A DNA stretch of 64,000 nucleotides from Aaosphaeria pasadenensis. Its lineage: Eukaryota; Ascomycota; Dothideomycetes; Pleosporales. This document shows positions 33,411-45,166 of the stretch, in pieces. The stretch spans positions 682,001 to 746,000 of the forward strand of contig JAKLMB010000004.1 in NCBI GenBank assembly GCA_022813625.1. Direction: 5' to 3'. How positions within the stretch are numbered: position 1 is the stretch's first letter; every line of letters begins with the position of its first letter. The position numbers were made by a program, and so were the translations under genes. The notes under the pieces are model-generated. The model was not told the origin of the DNA. It did not search any database and saw nothing but the letters and a program-made list of their open reading frames with translations.

Positions 33411-35809
33411 GCAGAGGGAGACGAAATGAGACGTTGAACTATCCCCACGCAGTCATTGTAATAATGAGATCTACCAAGATAGAGGGGTCGCCACCCCTCG
33501 CGCTCTGGTAACGATTCCGTAATGGGACTCGGCCCATTCATGATTCGGGATCCCCAACAAAGTACCTTCAGGTGACTATTGAAACCAGAAGTAACTATTG
33601 TATTATGGCCCTCGTCGCTCTTCTATCAGGCGGATAGAGATTGGGTCAACCTGGCAGTCCCACGTGGAGGCAAGATTCATTATTACTCCTCGCAATGCAA
33701 TGCGGGAGGCTACCGTGGGAAACGAGAAAGCCGAGTAGAGCGATGGAAGTTTGGTTGCACTCTTCGAGTCTTCATATGCATGCCTGCGTTGCGCGCTTGG
33801 GTATCTGTCCTGAAGTTCTCACAGGGTCTTATCGGCGCAGGCATTCTGAGGATCATGAGATATACCAGTCCAAATAGACATGATTACGTTTTTCAATATT
33901 AGAGTTGTTTCTTTTCTGCTTGGGAGATATTAGGGTTTTTTTAACTTGTAGAAGTTGGAAGCCGAACACAAATACTTGTATTCCTTATCATTCGGAAATC
34001 ACCATTAAGGCGAGGGAGATTGGGACAGATCTAGACTACCCCTGATATTTTCAATTACAGCGGGATGGGGATGGCACTTGTCCGAAAGTAGGCAAAGCAA
34101 ATCGTTGATTTTTCGAAACTTGTTTTATATTTAGCATTGTGCAGCAGGTTTGCTCATGGTGATTGGCTATAGGAGGCTTACGTATCACTGAGCCCCGAAC
34201 AGCTCGTATGCGATGTGCAGTAACTAGTAGATTAGCGGCCAAAGTCAGAGGAATACTTGTAGAGGTGTGGCAGTATGGATTCCCAGAAAAGGAGTTGCAC
34301 TCGAGAGGCGTGACTTGATAAAAGGCGGTTTCGTGTTGGTGCTCTAGTGTGTGGATTTTGCAAACGTAGGGTATCTGAATGCGGCGCATTTATTGCTAGA
34401 AAATATTAATGCGACTGGGAGGCAGATTTGATACTGCGAAGTATTTACCCTGGGCGTGTGCTTGTTCTGTCAACTTCGGGCTAAGCACTCGGTGATTTAC
34501 AAGTATACCTAGGTAACTAGTGCTGGAGACGGCCCCTTTAGGATCGTCCAGGGGATATACTCAATTCAGTCAGCCGCAGTTAGGGTGGAGAACACAGCGG
34601 AGTACGGGGTGAGGGTTTGTCATTGTGCTCAGGTTTTGGATTTGCAGTCCCAATGGTCTTGTTGGCTGGAGGCTTGGGCGCTGGGTGCACGGTGGGAGTG
34701 CGTGTAACCCGTATAACAAATAGACTGGAAAGACACCGGGAAAGTCTTTGTACGGTGATGGGATGGAATTGGGTGGGATGGAGGACAATGTGATGTGATG
34801 TTTCAGGTGGACCGTGGAGTGAGTTCTACTGTGTAGATCCAAAGAAATGTGCCGATGGATATTGTATCCATACGGACCATACCTGGGGCCATGGCTCTTG
34901 TAGATAGGTCCGAGACACGTTATAGGAGGTGTGAGCTGTAGAATAGTAGATAAAACATTACCTCGTAATAGATGAATACGAGTAATAAGTGACTGTAGGT
35001 GAGGGTAATATGGGTAGAGTAGGAGGGTAACTAAGGTTAGTAGGTAGAGACGCGTAGGGGATGAAGGAAAATAATGATGACGACTTGCCGGCGCTAGTCC
35101 ATATCCGTCACTAGTCAAAGCTTAGCCTTCCAGCGCTGCCACCAACTCCCGTATTCGTTCATTCACTCTCTTCTTCCTCTCATTTTCACTCTTCTTTCCT
35201 TTTCCTTTTCCTTGCTCTCCCCTAATCTGCCTCACTCGAGAATCTAAAACTCTCCGGATTTCTCTCTCTTCTGTCGGCCTCTTCCCATCAGATCCTTCTC
35301 GTCCGACTGCCACTCTGTCAGACAGATTCTACTTTGTAGCATCTTCTGTTTGCGCCTCCACTCTCTACTACCTTTACAGAATAGGGTCTCAACCAACCAA
35401 CCAACGCCCGTCCTAGTCCAAGGCCCCCCACACTCCTACGCCCAGATAGACGTCTGCCAACCCTTCAGATCATCTACCGCTCATACCATCGACCTGCTCT
35501 CGTCACTCGTTTCTCTGGGTTTGAGCTCGTCACTCCCCTACAAATACCACACAATTCGAACCGCCTCGATCCGGGACCTATAACGAACATTTTCCTGCGC
35601 TCCTCGACTCCTCGTTCCTCAACCACGACTGTGCTTTGTTCTGCCACTTCCGGCGCCTTCCTGACTGCCACACCCTCCCCCACCCTGGCTGGCCTGATTT
35701 GAGTTACCCTCCTATTCACCGCGAAGTGCGCTCGTTGCAGCGTTGCTTTCCGATCCCCCTTCTTACTTCCCATAATCCTTAAGAGTCCTTCCAGACTCAT
35801 CCAAACAGC
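33411..35809. other. Intergenic region and long leader of glycosyltransferase gene
   Basis: No supported gene in 2.4 kb. The plus strand from 35157 to about 35290 is strongly pyrimidine-rich and an AACC run lies at 35391-35405, consistent with the promoter or 5' leader of the gene at 35810. A 182-codon minus-strand frame at 34570-35118 has biased, Leu/Pro/His-heavy composition and is not called. Confidence 0.45.
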
Positions 35810-37045
35810 ATGACTGCGTCCAATCCCGCGTACCAGTCGCTCGCAAATATGCAACAATCCTTTGCAAGTCTAGGTCCACAGGGCCGCTGGCGGCGTGTTG
35901 TCATCATGGCTGCTGTGCCAATATCCTTCATTATTCTCATCCTTGCTTTCGGCTCAAGTTACGTCCCGGAGAGCAAATTCGGAGCGTCTTCGCAATACCC
36001 CGTTCAGAGCAGCAATGTTTCTATCGACGACACCAACATGTCCATGGCTACTGTCATCAAAGCCCTGTACACCCCGATCCTCCACCCTGTCGATGCACCC
36101 ACCTTCACCGATGAAGACGGCGACACATACCACCTTCCGGCTGGAGAGCCACGCTTCAAACAGAAGTTGGGAAAGAAGGTGTTGATTTTGGATATTGATA
36201 GTCGGCCGTTGACGGGTGAGGGACAGTTGATGAACAAAGATCTCAAATGGAAGGGCATGCGAGCGTTGTCTGCTGGTATGCTGAGTCACTACATGTTTGC
36301 CATGATCCATGGGTATGACTATAAATTCATTCGCGCTCCCGATTACGAAGATCGCTGGGGAACCTGGGTCAAGGTGCCCATGATGAAGGAGGCTCTCAAA
36401 ACCCATGATTACATCGTTTTCATGGACTCGGATGTTATGTTCCATTATCCTCATCTCCCACTCGAATGGCTTTTGAATTACTGGAATATGACCAAGGACA
36501 CGCTTGCCATGATGTCGATTGATCCCGACGAGCCACAAAATTACGATGCGAAGGGCAACCGCTACCTCAATACTGGATTCGTCATCGCCCAGAAGAGCCA
36601 GCGCACGCAGGAGATGTACAAGGCATGGGCCGAGTGCCCCACTGAGAACAAGTACAAGGGCTGCAGCAGGTGGAAGCTTGATTGGGCACACGAACAGGCT
36701 GCCTTTGGAAACTATCTCCGATACGATTATGACCGTCCCGAGGATATCAAAGTATTACCTTGTGTGGAGGCCAACGGCGCGCCAGAAGCCGAGCACCGTG
36801 GCGGTTGTAAAGGTATCTTCGTGCGCCACTATTGGATCAACAAGGGCCTCCTTGCCAAGAGCATGGCCGACTCCGTCATGCAGTACTTTGTACCCAGGCT
36901 TCATCAACTATATCTCCAGTCGGCCAGCGAGCATATCGAAAATATGAAGGACTATAGAATCAGCAACGCAGAGTTGATTCCCTTGACAGAAGAGGAGAAG
37001 GCAACAGCAAAGAAGGGCAAGAACCAAAAAGACGAAGGATGGTAG
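35810..37045 (+). CDS. Golgi-type galactosyl/mannosyltransferase, GT34 (GMA12/MNN10)-like
   Basis: A single exon gives 411 aa. It is a type II membrane protein: a short cytosolic tail with RWRR is followed by one hydrophobic anchor at about residues 31-48, and then a luminal domain. The nucleotide-sugar DxD motif is Asp206-Ser-Asp208 in YIVFMDSDVMF. WGTWVKVPMMKEAL and LNTGFVIAQKS are typical GT-A fold segments upstream and downstream of DxD. The luminal part has Cys pairs (ECPTENKYKGC, and CVEANG with GGC) that could form disulfides. GT34 enzymes add alpha-linked galactose or mannose to glycans; assignment to GT34 rather than a sister family is by resemblance. The C-terminus is basic and Lys-rich, and a 14-bp tandem duplication spans the stop codon. 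Confidence 0.85.
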   Translation: MTASNPAYQSLANMQQSFASLGPQGRWRRVVIMAAVPISFIILILAFGSSYVPESKFGASSQYPVQSSNVSIDDTNMSMATVIKALYTPILHPVDAPTFTDEDGDTYHLPAGEPRFKQKLGKKVLILDIDSRPLTGEGQLMNKDLKWKGMRALSAGMLSHYMFAMIHGYDYKFIRAPDYEDRWGTWVKVPMMKEALKTHDYIVFMDSDVMFHYPHLPLEWLLNYWNMTKDTLAMMSIDPDEPQNYDAKGNRYLNTGFVIAQKSQRTQEMYKAWAECPTENKYKGCSRWKLDWAHEQAAFGNYLRYDYDRPEDIKVLPCVEANGAPEAEHRGGCKGIFVRHYWINKGLLAKSMADSVMQYFVPRLHQLYLQSASEHIENMKDYRISNAELIPLTEEEKATAKKGKNQKDEGW

Positions 37046-37058
37046 ACGAAGGATGGTA
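37031..37058. repeat. 14-bp tandem duplication across the stop codon
   Basis: GACGAAGGATGGTA occurs twice in perfect tandem (37031-37044 and 37045-37058). The TAG stop of the glycosyltransferase (37043-37045) lies at the junction. Because 14 is not a multiple of three, the duplication does not extend the protein. Confidence 0.85.
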
Positions 37059-37690
37059 AACGAAGCAACCAGTTTGACGATACCCCGAGATACCCGCTTG
37101 ACCCACTTTGACTACCAAGCTAGTCATTCCCCAACAATGCGCCTTTTTATACCGAGCGCCCAGCTTGCTTTTGTCTCTTTCTCATGCAGTCAAAACCGCG
37201 ATCTTCCGCTGTCCGGCGTTCTGTTGTAGAATCATCCGTTTTGCATTGCATTGCTAGGAGTTCAGGAATCGGATTGGAATGAGACTGCCCACCCTCTTCT
37301 TCTCACGACGGCCCATTTCCGAAACGCAAATTTCAAGATCTTCAAATGAAACCGCTCGAGTCCATACCGAGAGTTTCGTGTATCATATTTTAAGTAATGC
37401 TTTTCTCTTGGGCGTATTTTGGAGTGCACACGAATCCAGCGCGGATGGTCTGACGCACATGGTTTATTTGAATATAGAATTGAATACGAAGTGCGCATCA
37501 CACGACGCAACATACGACTTTTGAAATTGCCATACCTACCTACCTAGGTACATTTGATGATTATTTTTATCGCGAATGCCCCCAAGGAATATCGTTCACT
37601 GACTGGAATAAGCCGTTCATAGAAACGTACATCAAATATAGTGATCCTTCAGATTTGCTAACCACAACAGGGAATTTCCCATGCTTATTC
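37046..37690. other. Convergent intergenic region
   Basis: 3' regions of the glycosyltransferase and the SNF symporter. No gene or clear element was seen apart from the 14-bp repeat at its left edge. Confidence 0.45.
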
Positions 37691-39821
37691 TCATATCTCA
37701 ATCTTCCTACCCTGATTCTCAGTTTCCACTATCTTCTGGGTCTCGTCACTAGTCTTCCCATCGAGATCATGTGTCCTCCCATCCTCCACCTCCCTCCCAA
37801 CGACATCCTGACCCACTGACACATTTGGTGCATAATCGATCTTGCCCTCGCCCCTCCTAGCAACGGGGATGAACACATCAAACCACCTCGGTAGCACAAA
37901 CCCAACAGCAATGATCACCATGACGAAATGCGCAAAGGAGAACGCGAAGATGTGCAAAGGGTCACGTCTATTTGTCAGGAAGAGCGGGTACGCGAAGGAG
38001 AAAATGATGGCGAGAATGGGCGCGGAGATGTAGCGGAGCAGAGCGCCCCAGAAGACGGGAATCTTCCAGTTCTTGCCCTTCGCAACGCTGAGGTTGAGAT
38101 CACGGCGGAGCTGGACACCCTATTCAATGCGTTAGTTTCGTGGTATTTTTTCGGAATTACATTCTAGGAAGTGACGATCAACTGGTTGCTTGCGAATTTG
38201 GACATACCTGGTAGAATGCAGCCCACCAAAATCGGCTCAGAAACACGTTCTTGTTCCAGAATCCGGGCGCAGGCGAGTCGGGCGTCTTAGCGATGAAGAC
38301 AGCTACGATGGAGCCAACAATGAACAGTCCGAACGCGAGGCCTGCGCCCGCAGAAGCGCCCACGGCCTGGGCGAGCGCGAGACCGAAGATGGTGCCGCCG
38401 AAGTATCCAAAGTTGAAGGCGAACAGTGCGGGCCAGCCGATCTGTCCGACGACGTCACGGTAGCGATATATGGTCGTGCAGGCGATGACTTCGGCCCAAA
38501 CGACGAAGAAGAGGCACATGAAGTTGATGTAAGTGTCCGCTGCGTCGAGGAGGTAGAAGCCGAATTCGGTACAGTACATCAGGGAGAGGAGGAACGAGAC
38601 GAAGCATGCGACCGAGGCGATGATCGTGCGGGGGATCTTCTTGCCCCAGTCTGTGTCGCAGATCATGGTTACGATGGATTCCATCAGGGCGAAGGAGGAG
38701 CTGACGCCCAGGAGGAACACGGTGAAAAAGAACACAATGGACCAGAACTGAGATCCAGGCATCTGCGCAAGGGCTTCGGGATACGTGAGGAACCCGATCG
38801 AGAAGGTTCCTAGTGAGACGCCGTCGTCTGGATGGATGTCCAGGAAGCCAATGACGCCAAAGACGGAGAATGCGATGAGGATTTCGTACATCGAGTTGGA
38901 GATGGCGATGATGAAGGAGTCCTGGACGGCATTGGCGTATTTCGAATTGTATGATGCGTACGAAGTGAAATACCCCATTCCCACTGCTATTGTCAGATGC
39001 GTTCCTGCCGATGTACAACACTAATCCAAGAACTTACCGCCGATGGAAAAGAAAATATGACCACACGCAGCCTGCCAGATATCCCCACGACCCAATTGAT
39101 CCCCGTTCCACTCGCCAAAGTACAGCTTAATGCCCCGCCCTGCATTGTCCAGCGAACAGCCTCGTCCGATGAGAATGATAGCCATAACGATAGGCAAGCC
39201 CATCGTAATGTACACCACACGTCCGAGCGTACCGACGCCCTTGAACATGCAGAGCCACACAATGAACCAAGTAAACGCGCACCACCCGGTCGTCTCCCCG
39301 AGCAAGCTGTAGGAAGGATACGACAAGTACGCCCCGCCATTGTCTTCAGGACTCGGGTTGCGGATCACCTGATCATAGTAGAACTCAGTCCCTCGGCCAG
39401 CCCACGGCAAAGGGTTCCGGAACGAGTGTCGGAAGAATTGCAGCACCCAGGTCAAGATCGGGACGTAGTACAGCACAATAGCGTATCCATTGAACACAAC
39501 CGCCATGCCAACACCTTTCGTCCGCTTGCTGATGTGGTCGTACGCGATCAAACAGCCACCACGATACGCCTGTCCAATGCAGATCTCGAGCATCAGGACG
39601 GGGAGACCGAGCAGGAACAAAGCCATCAGGTAGGGCACGAACCATTGTAATCCGTTGTTGTGGAATACCTGTCCTGGGAATCGAAGAATGTTACCGAGTC
39701 CGACTGCACCGCCCATCGCAGCGAGGACAAAAGATGTTCGCGAGCCCCATTGGTCGCGGCCTTCTTCTGATTTCTCTGCCTTTGGCGCGACAAAACGTAC
39801 GACCTTCCTCAACGCATTCAT
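37691..39821 (-). CDS. Sodium:neurotransmitter symporter (SNF) family transporter
   Basis: Three exons on the minus strand, 39038-39821, 38208-38986 and 37691-38119, give 663 aa. The introns are 51 and 88 bp. The joins give FFSIGAVGMGYFTSYAS and AAFYQGVQLRRDLNLSV, both smooth across membrane helices. The N-terminal signature RTSFVLAAMGGAVGLGNILRFP is the unwound first helix that binds sodium and substrate in LeuT-fold SNF proteins. About 12 helices follow. The tail of about 60 residues is hydrophilic (GRTHDLDGKTSDE) and may carry regulation. Animal members take up amines, GABA and amino acids with Na+ and Cl-; fungal members are rarer and their substrates are mostly unknown. Plasma-membrane location is inferred. 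Confidence 0.92.
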
Positions 39822-40958
39822 GCTGGGCGTGGGAGGGGCCTGCGGGAGTGGATATCTTGAGCTCCGTTCAAGTCGGTATTGTAGGAAAGATTGGGCTCAC
39901 AGCTCGAAGCAATTGATGTCGAAAGAACGAAGATGTATGCCAGAGATCAGCGGGGATGCTCGACATTATATCGTATTCCAATACAGAAGGCCAAGAGCCT
40001 CCAAGATTCTCAGAGACCACGCGCCAACATGTCTACAGTCGAGTTGAGGGCGTCGTCCGAAGCGATCACTGAGCCCGTTATCAGCCACATTGTTGGCAGG
40101 GTAAGTGGCTTGAGCAGGAAGGGGCAATTGTTTCGCTTTTCATCGGCATTCAGAAGGTGGTTTTCTGCTGTGGAGTTGGAGGATTTGCAGATTTGCTTTG
40201 TATGCGAATTGGAAACCTAGGTGTGGTTATCTTGAGGGTAACAAGTCATACTTCGTCCTTAGCTCTTTTGAGTATTGTGCAGATACTGGTCTAGTTGTCG
40301 CAACACCAAATTGAAAACTATTGGTGAAAATTGGTGTTGATTATCTAAGATAACAGAGTACAATTCTATCGCCAGAAAGTAAGGATTCATCTTACCCACC
40401 CCAAAAGCAGTCGTATTCCTCCCACTCCCATCCTCGGCGCCAAATCTACTCCCTGAAAAGATCGGAACCCCCGGTCCTATCAACCCAACAATTCACACGA
40501 CCGACTCATACAACACACCATAGACAAACACACCTCTCCCTTTCTAAATGCGAGAAAATCAGCGGAATGATCCTGGGTCTTGTTTCCTGCCTATTTGGAA
40601 CGCTGGTACTTGTTCTGCCCCTCACATCCAAGATCTGGGGTAACCTTGGCGGGTCTGACCAACCGCCCAGCCACGTGCCGTACTGCCGTGATTGGTGTGC
40701 GCCTTATTGCAACAAAGAACTGTAGGTGGAAGGGATTGCTGCGATTTGTAGGAAAGGAATATGAGGCGCAGATATTGTCACACGATCATTGTTACATTGT
40801 GTTGGCGCCAGATGGTGGGTGCGAGTGATGATACTGATTGGGATTTTTGACTTGAAATTATAGCCCTTCAAATCTTGTACTCAATTTCAGCATTGCTATT
40901 CTCAATTGGTGCTCTTTTAAACACCCGACGAGAACGTATTGTTACTACGTAGGAAACC
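39822..40958. other. Intergenic region upstream of SNF symporter
   Basis: No supported gene. Short frames at 39891-40220 and 40580-40828 lack family features. It includes the promoter of the SNF gene and the 3' end of the copper ATPase gene. Confidence 0.45.
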
Positions 40959-43900
40959 TCAAAACCGTGCCCATTTCAAAAGTACACCCGCAGCAACGAC
41001 TGGAAGAACGCTTACAAGCTCACCCAGTCCAGCGAATTCGGGAGGAATTCGAGCGTGGACGAACGCGCCCGCTGCCAGAAGAATTGCGAACACATTGTAT
41101 ACGAAACTCCAGCCGAAGTTAAATGCCACTCGATGCATCGCCTTCCTACTCACGGCAATGGCTGTAATAACTCCGACAAGATTAGGTCGCATCAGCACGA
41201 TATCAGCTGCGGACTGTGCAACATCAGTGCCCTCGTTCATGTGAACGCCGATGGTAGCTTGTGCCAAAGCCACAGCATCGTTGGTACCGTCGCCGACAAA
41301 TATGACAACAGGCTGCTTGTTCCCCTTTCCAACACGGCGAGAAAGTAAATCTTTAATGTATTCTTGCTTGTCAGACGGTGTACGATGTGACCGTACATTA
41401 GCGGAGGGGATTTGAAGCTGCGAGGCCACTTTTTGGACGGCGCCCCCATCATCGCCAGATACCAAATGGACCGAGATGCCTTTGGCTTGGAGTTTGGTGA
41501 TGGTCTCGTATGCATCCTCCCGCAGCGAGTCTTCCAGACCAAACATTGCCGCAACCTCGCCGTTCACGGTGAAGCAGAACATGGTGTATCCTTCTGTGGC
41601 CAAGGACTGGACCAATGAATGCTCCCCGAGTTGAAGCCATCTTGAATTACCCGCCTGCAGTTTGCGGCCTGCGAAGGAGCCTTCGACTCCCTTTCCAATT
41701 ATTGATTTGGCATTCGAAATCGTTGTCGGTGAAATTTCCATGCCCCTTAGATGGTTTGCTACCGCAACTGAGACCGGATGTTTACTACTGCCGATGAGAC
41801 CAAGTAGCATAGATTTTGTGCTGACAGCAGAGTTCATATATTCTTCTCTGACAACTGACAACTTCCCTTGGGTGAGAGTTCCTGTCTTGTCAAATGCGAC
41901 ATGTGCAGTTTTGTACGCCACCTCAATCGCATTGGAAGATTTGAAGATGATACCACGCTCGGCGGCGACCCCTGTTGCAACCACGACGACCATTGGCACA
42001 GCTAGACCTATCGCGCATGGGCATGACACGATCAAGACCGTAATTGCATAGGTGACGGCTTGAACCGTAGCTTCGCTCCCGGATTTGCGTTGCACTGCAA
42101 CGCCAACAGCGATCCAGATGCAGAACACAACAATGGTGATAGAGATGACAACGGGCACAAAGTAGGACGCAACCCGATCTGCGATCTCTTGTACTTTGGG
42201 TTTCGACAATTTGGCTTCGTCAACCATGCCCGCAATGGTACTGATTGTGTTGTCGCCCGGAACGCGACCCAATCGAACTGTGAGAGCTCCAGAACCATTG
42301 ATGGAACCAGCAATCACAGCGCTGCCCTTCTTTTTCTCCACAGGCTTTGACTCTCCGGTCAACAGTGACTCATCTACCTCAGATGTACCCCCTATTACTG
42401 TACCATCGGTAGGAACTTTATGTTCTGGTGACACCTTGAAGACATCACCAAACTGTAGCAACCTGGCATCGATATCCTTCTCAACACCAGTAGTGTCGAT
42501 GATAGTAGCTGAAGTGGCTTGCAATGAACGGATGGAAATGGATTCGACAGCTTTCTGACGTGATAATGCGGCAATGTACCGGCCAACCATGATCAGGGTG
42601 ACAAGTAGGGTGCTGGTTTCAAAGAATTCGCCTGTAGAGAGTGGATTTGAAGTGACCATATATCCAAATGCGATGACGGAAAATATGTATGCAGCGCTGG
42701 TGCTCAGAACAATTAAGAGATCCATCTCAATCACGCGAGAGAAAATTAAAGCTTTGAGTGCTTTGGGGTAGAAGGGACCGGCGATTGCAATCTGAATGAT
42801 GGTTGCAAAAGCCAGTGATATTGATCCGTAAGTGATCTTCCTGGCCTCTTTGTCCGAGAGAGGTGCCCACGCAAGAACCAAGACCGGGATGGTGAGCACA
42901 ATTGAGACCCATGTTGCAAATCCCACGTTTCTCACATGACGAGCCCCAGCATGCAAAGTAGGATCCGCTTGGGGTGGAGCGAGCTGCATTCGATTAGACC
43001 AACCCTTTTCAGAGAGATCCCTTGCACCTATGACTTTGGGGTCGAAGTCGACACGAATGATCTTCTTGTCCACGGCTTTCATCTCAAGCACGCCTTGAGG
43101 CCAGTCTCCTTTGACATAATCTATCGGATTGTCGACTATGAAGTCGATGCTGGATGCGTTGTTTGTGACTCGTTCGCATTTGAACTCGGTGGTTCTCTCA
43201 AGATGCTTGACAACGTCTTCAGCGGACGACATACTAGTGTCAAGGTCAAACTGCGCTCTCGATAGAACGAGGCTGGTTCTCAATCGTGTAATCGCGGGAA
43301 GGGTTGAGAGCGTTCGTGATAGTTTCGTTTCGCAGCCAGTGCAAGTCATCCCTGAGATGCTCAGAATGACATGCTCTTTTCCGGAGAGACCGCGCTCAGG
43401 GTCACTTCGACCTGTCAAGGTCTGAGTGATCTCTTGAGTGGTTTCGTTCATAGCCTTCTTCTCAGAACAACATCCACCTGCAATCTTGTTCGGCTGTCCC
43501 CCACATCCTGCTGAGACTTTCTTCCCAGTGCAACACCCATCCCCCTTTCCGACAGGAAGTGGAGCTTCTGCGTTACTCTTCTTTTCATTCGAGCAGCATT
43601 TATCTCCATCATCCTTGGAAGATGTTTTACCCCTACAACATTCCGTTTTTGGGGCATCAAGTTGTATATTCGCCGCGACACTACCGCCTCCATCGCAACA
43701 GCCGACAGACTTAGCAGCGACCGCCTTCGTTGTACACGATGATACTGGGGGTAGGGGATGTGTATCCTTATTCTTCTTCGAAGCACAGCATCCATCATCT
43801 GAAGAATCGTCATCAGATGTATCGTCATCGCAGCAAGCATCCTTGCAGCCCCGTTCCCCGGGCTCATTTTCATCCCTCCGTTTGTTTGATCTGTCGCCTG

Positions 43901-44222
43901 AATTGGAATTTGATCCGCAGCATGATGACGCATCGCCTGCACTACAAGCTTCCTTCTTACAGCGTAAGTAGAGGAACAGTTAGGTGGGGCTAGTAGGATT
44001 CCATACCTTAACCGCTGGAGTGCAGCAGTCATCGTTGCAATCGTCAACCTTGTTCTCTTCAGAAGGCCTGCTTGTTGGGAGAGTTTGTATGGGTTTTTTG
44101 GGCTCAACGCAGGATGGAGCAGTCAGTTGCTCAACTTCTTTATCATTCGATGCTGCAGCATTCACTGCTGTAGAGATGGGCGACACCTTCGCAGGGCCAC
44201 AACATCCTGAGCCACATGCCAT
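40959..44222 (-). CDS. crpA: CrpA-like copper-exporting P1B-type ATPase with Cys-rich N-terminal head
   Basis: Two exons on the minus strand, 44007-44222 and 40959-43955, give about 1070 aa (the acceptor could instead put the second exon start at 43952). A Met at 43451 would give an 830-aa protein, but the frame is open for another 504 bp upstream and connects by a 51-bp intron to MACGSGCC. The first 240 residues hold 27 Cys, including ten CC pairs, in a Lys/Asp/Ser-rich background. Then comes one heavy-metal domain (GMTCTGC, Cys277 and Cys280), the membrane helices, TGES, the transmembrane CPC (SCPCAIGL), the phosphorylation loop DKTGTLT, the HP motif in SSKHPVSVAV and GDGTNDA. All catalytic landmarks are intact. 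Aspergillus CrpA exports Cu+ and gives copper resistance; the function here is by homology. The promoter carries five 11-bp repeats. Confidence 0.93.
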
Positions 44223-45166
44223 TGTGATTGAGAGCTATTCAGTTGATATATCCAGAGGAGAAAGTGTAAGTGACGTTCGAGAGTCAAAGAAGAAGGAGCA
44301 AGCTGTGCCTTATACAACTCCCTCCACGTGACACTGAACGAGAGGGAAAATAAGATACAGCCCGAGATCAGCAATTGAAGGCCAGTATAATTGCCGAGCC
44401 TATACTTTTAAGTACATGCGATGTCGCAAAACGACATTTGATCGCCAGAAATCGGGGTTCTAATTGTTGTATACAGGTCTTGGCGGTGACATATCGATAT
44501 CATATCGATATGTTATCGATATGCTATCGGTATGTTATCGTTGTGTAACTCACGAAAATGCCTGAAACACGGTTCCGAAGACGTATATATATATAGTTGT
44601 TTCCTTTCAGTATCCTTTCTAGTATTTCAGTTAGCCCATGGCTTGTAGGCGTCGGTAGTGAGGTTACTATCTGAAAGTTATCTAGCAACATCACTCACTG
44701 TTTCCATACTCTTGACAGTACGCGATTGAGAGATCTTCGTTACCTTCTAAAGTACGTGTCGAAATTTTAGTTCTTTATCGAAAAGAATTTTGACCGTAAG
44801 AGTTTTTGGGTTCTTGTTGATTTCCCTCGTGTGGTTCATGTTCATTCACTCGGATTCCCATACAGAAGATCTATTAAAACCAATTAGCCGTACAAGTTTT
44901 GAAAATGGAAGCCTTTATTTTCATGACAGTATTTAATGATTCAGTCACTCCTCTAAGAAAAATTACAATTGCGCAGAGACCGACCTCCTGACTTGTAAAC
45001 CGCAAGCATCTACTATGAAGATGGATACACTGGTGAGTACGGCGCAGCACATGAACCAAAGACGCTGATATTGGAATCTCGACTAGAACCCGAATGGACC
45101 CACTTCCCGCAGAAGCAACCACCAACTCTAATCACACCGGCCAACTGATTGACGACGTTCAATACC
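44223..45166. promoter_or_regulatory. Divergent promoter between copper ATPase and HAD phosphatase
   Basis: 944 bp between start codons, AT-rich, with the five-copy 11-bp repeat at 44492-44546. No gene was seen. Confidence 0.5.
44492..44546. repeat. Five copies of an 11-bp GATA-palindrome repeat
   Basis: TATCG starts at 44492, 44503, 44514, 44525 and 44536, an exact 11-bp period. The unit is TATCGATATGT with small changes in later copies; the first three hold the palindrome TATCGATA, which contains GATA on both strands. The period is about one helical turn, so factors bound to each copy would sit on one face. It lies about 270 bp upstream of the copper ATPase start. Confidence 0.7.

Noticed and set aside
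33440..33560. tRNA-like GGTAACGATTCCG and GATTCGGGATCCC words
   Set aside because: I could not fold a cloverleaf with acceptor stem and anticodon arm, and the B-box consensus GGTTCGANTCC is absent.
34570..35118. 182-codon open frame on the minus strand
   Set aside because: Composition is dominated by Leu, Pro, His and Tyr from a CTA-rich strand, no domain is visible, and it lies in the leader/promoter stretch of the glycosyltransferase gene.
38190..38813. 207-codon plus-strand frame opposite the SNF symporter
   Set aside because: It is the antisense shadow of the membrane-helix exon, with charged low-information sequence.
43451..43451. Met at 43451 as the start of the copper ATPase
   Set aside because: The same frame is open for about 500 bp upstream with regular CC pairs and joins an exon beginning MACGSGCC, so the longer form is better supported.
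43438..43971. 177-codon plus-strand frame opposite the copper ATPase
   Set aside because: It mirrors the Cys-rich head of the minus-strand gene; the minus strand explains the openness through its biased codons and joins to a clear ATPase.
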